7,202 bases of DNA from an uncultured Sphingomonadales bacterium (GTDB taxonomy: Bacteria; Pseudomonadota; Alphaproteobacteria; Sphingomonadales; Sphingomonadaceae), in assembly GCA_903828025.1 (NCBI GenBank), contig CAIKKO010000084.1, positions 1-7,202 on the forward strand. Reading direction: 5' to 3'. Position 1 is the first letter of the stretch; each line of letters opens with the position of its first letter. Both the position numbers and the translations under genes were made by a program. Below the pieces are notes generated by a model. That model saw only the letters and a program-made list of their open reading frames with translations, searched no databases and had not been told where the DNA came from. This document shows, piece after piece, positions 5,906 through 7,202 of this stretch.

Positions 5906-6709
5906 ATGGCATCTCCCACCTTCACTGTCGCCACATGGAACATCAATTCGGTGCGGCTGCGCATAGATCAGGTCGAGCGCTTCCTGACCGAGCAGGCGCC
6001 CGATGTGCTGTGCCTGCAGGAGATCAAGACCGCCGAGGCGCTGTTCCCGCACGATATGTTCGAACGGCTGGGCTACACCCACCGCGCGGTGCATGGGCAG
6101 AAAGGCTACCACGGCGTTGCCACGGTCAGCCGCCTGCCGCTGCGCGAGGTGAGCCGCCACGATTGGCAGGCCAATCGCGAGGCGCGGCATGTGGGCGTGG
6201 AGGTGCTGGGTGCCGGGGGCGGTGTGATCCTCGAGAACGTCTATATCCCGGCGGGCGGCGACATTCCCGACGCGCAAGCCAACCCCAAGTTCGGCCAGAA
6301 GCTGGCGTTTCTGGAACGCATGACCCGCTGGGCCGAGGCGGTGGACCGGCCGACGCTGATCGTCGGCGATTTCAACATCGCCCCGCTCGATTGCGACGTT
6401 TATGACCACAAGGCGCTGCTCAAGGTCGTCAGCCATACGCCGCAGGAAGTGGCCGCGCTGAAGGCGCTTGGCGATGCGCATGGCTGGGTCGATCTGGGCC
6501 GCAAGCATATCCCCGCGCCCGAGCGCAACTACTCGTGGTGGTCCTACCGTTCCTATTGGCGCGAGAAGGATCAGGGGCGGCGGCTGGACCATATGTGGGC
6601 CTCGCCCGCGCTGGCCGCGCAATCGGTCTCGCACACGATCGTAGAGGAAACGCGGCGCTGGGAGCAGCCTTCGGACCATGTGCCGCTGATGACCGGGTTC
6701 GCGCTATGA
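5906..6709 (+). CDS. xthA: Exodeoxyribonuclease III (AP endonuclease, ExoIII family)
   Basis: 267 residues, the usual size. It cleaves DNA at abasic sites and removes 3' blocking groups and nucleotides in base-excision repair, in the cytoplasm with Mg2+. The catalytic set is complete in the order of E. coli ExoIII: N12 in TWNINS, E39 in LQEIK, the NVYIPAGG segment (catalytic tyrosine), D155 and N157 in GDFNIAP, D228 in RLDHMW, and D257-H258 in SDHVP. The WWSYR element before RLDH is also typical. The start ATG at 5906 opens directly into the first beta strand (FTVATWN), so little room exists for another start. No good ribosome binding site precedes it (AAGG ends 16 bases upstream), which fits a possible leaderless transcript. 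Its stop codon overlaps the ribA start by 4 bases (ATGA), so the two genes form one transcript. Confidence 0.96.
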   Translation: MASPTFTVATWNINSVRLRIDQVERFLTEQAPDVLCLQEIKTAEALFPHDMFERLGYTHRAVHGQKGYHGVATVSRLPLREVSRHDWQANREARHVGVEVLGAGGGVILENVYIPAGGDIPDAQANPKFGQKLAFLERMTRWAEAVDRPTLIVGDFNIAPLDCDVYDHKALLKVVSHTPQEVAALKALGDAHGWVDLGRKHIPAPERNYSWWSYRSYWREKDQGRRLDHMWASPALAAQSVSHTIVEETRRWEQPSDHVPLMTGFAL

Positions 6710-7202
6710 CGGCGGGAGACCCGAGGCTGGTGGCGCTGGCGCTCGATGCCCTGCGCCATGGCTGGGCGATCCGGGTGGAGGGCGAAGGGGGCGCGCTCGA
6801 TCTGCTGCCGGCCGAGACCGGCTTTGCCCAGCCGGGGCTCTATGCCGCGCGGCTGCTGATTTCTGCCGCGCGCGCCGCAACGCTCAAGCTCGCCAACCAG
6901 CGCGAGGCCGCCGAGCCGCACGCGCCGGTGATGATCCACGGCGCGGAGCCCTTCTCGCTCCACGCCGCGCGCACGCTCGCCGATCCGGCGCTCGATCTGG
7001 CCGAACCGCTGCGCGGGCCGTTCCGCGCCGATCCGTTTGACGCGCATGCTGCGGCGGTCGCGGCGCTCGATCTGGCGCGGCTGGCGGGAATCCTGCCCGC
7101 GTTCATGGTCGCGACCGGGATCGAACCGGCCGCCGCCGTCAGCACCGCCGATCTCGCCGCGTTCAAAGACCCGCTGGAACTGACCATCCAGGCCCGCGCG
7201 CA
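6706..7202 (+). CDS. ribA: GTP cyclohydrolase II RibA, N-terminal part (incomplete)
   Basis: An open frame of 165 complete codons runs off the right edge. It begins at ATG 6706, which overlaps the xthA stop as ATGA, a common arrangement for translational coupling. Sequence such as LISAARAATLKLANQREAA, LADPALDLAEPLRGPFR and LARLAGILPAFMV resembles, from memory, the N-terminal extension that precedes the catalytic GTP cyclohydrolase II domain in long alphaproteobacterial RibA proteins. By family RibA opens the imidazole ring of GTP, the first step of riboflavin synthesis. The catalytic domain with its zinc-binding cysteines would start to the right of the window and is not seen here, so the assignment rests on the N-terminal region and on the xthA neighbourhood. 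The extension differs from E. coli RibA (196 residues), which starts almost directly with the catalytic fold. Confidence 0.75.
   Translation, partial: MTAGDPRLVALALDALRHGWAIRVEGEGGALDLLPAETGFAQPGLYAARLLISAARAATLKLANQREAAEPHAPVMIHGAEPFSLHAARTLADPALDLAEPLRGPFRADPFDAHAAAVAALDLARLAGILPAFMVATGIEPAAAVSTADLAAFKDPLELTIQARA

Noticed and set aside
5723..6679. 318-codon open frame on the minus strand opposite xthA
   Set aside because: The + strand encodes a complete exonuclease III; the minus frame is an antisense by-product of the high GC content.
1..7202. Search for CRISPR, insertion sequences, toxin-antitoxin, tRNA and phage genes
   Set aside because: No repeat-spacer pattern, transposase, terminal inverted repeats, cloverleaf or phage-like protein seen; the content is uniformly housekeeping and even in base composition.

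Overview
The window is GC-rich (roughly two thirds G+C by eye) and reads as an ordinary housekeeping stretch of an alphaproteobacterial chromosome, most likely from Sphingomonadales (Novosphingobium/Erythrobacter/Sphingomonas type). This placement is an inference from protein character: the form of PPK2, the cysteine-free L33, the lolA-xthA-ribA order, and a RibA with a long N-terminal extension. Every gene I can support is on the + strand. I see no mobile element, CRISPR array, tRNA or rRNA.

Layout, left to right: (1) the C-terminal 200 residues of an exporter-type ABC transporter ATPase (to 604); (2) a secreted M13-family zinc metallopeptidase (690-2846); (3) undecaprenyl-diphosphatase UppP (2912-3724), followed after 22 bases by (4) a class-I-like polyphosphate kinase 2 (3747-4526); (5) ribosomal protein L33, rpmG (4659-4826), with its own likely promoter, a structured leader and a strong hairpin behind it; (6) the periplasmic lipoprotein carrier LolA (4936-5610); (7) a 295-base intergenic region with several hairpins, a C10 tract and a clear intrinsic terminator; (8) exodeoxyribonuclease III, xthA (5906-6709), overlapping by 4 bases (9) ribA, GTP cyclohydrolase II, which runs off the right end.

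Functionally, several products serve the cell envelope: lipid-carrier recycling (UppP), outer-membrane lipoprotein transport (LolA), a periplasmic peptidase and an ABC exporter. The rest are core housekeeping: polyphosphate-driven nucleotide phosphorylation, ribosome, base-excision repair and riboflavin synthesis. Intergenic structure suggests at least three transcription units: uppP-ppk2, rpmG, and xthA-ribA. lolA sits between two strong hairpins.

I did not find a convincing undescribed system. The items most worth a second look are the lolA-xthA intergenic region (a hairpin carrying C10 in its loop, followed by a strong terminator, which could be a small RNA or a 3'UTR-derived RNA), the GNRA-capped hairpin plus U6 in the rpmG leader, a 15-bp in-frame duplication at the signal-peptide end of the M13 peptidase, and a possible leaderless start of xthA.
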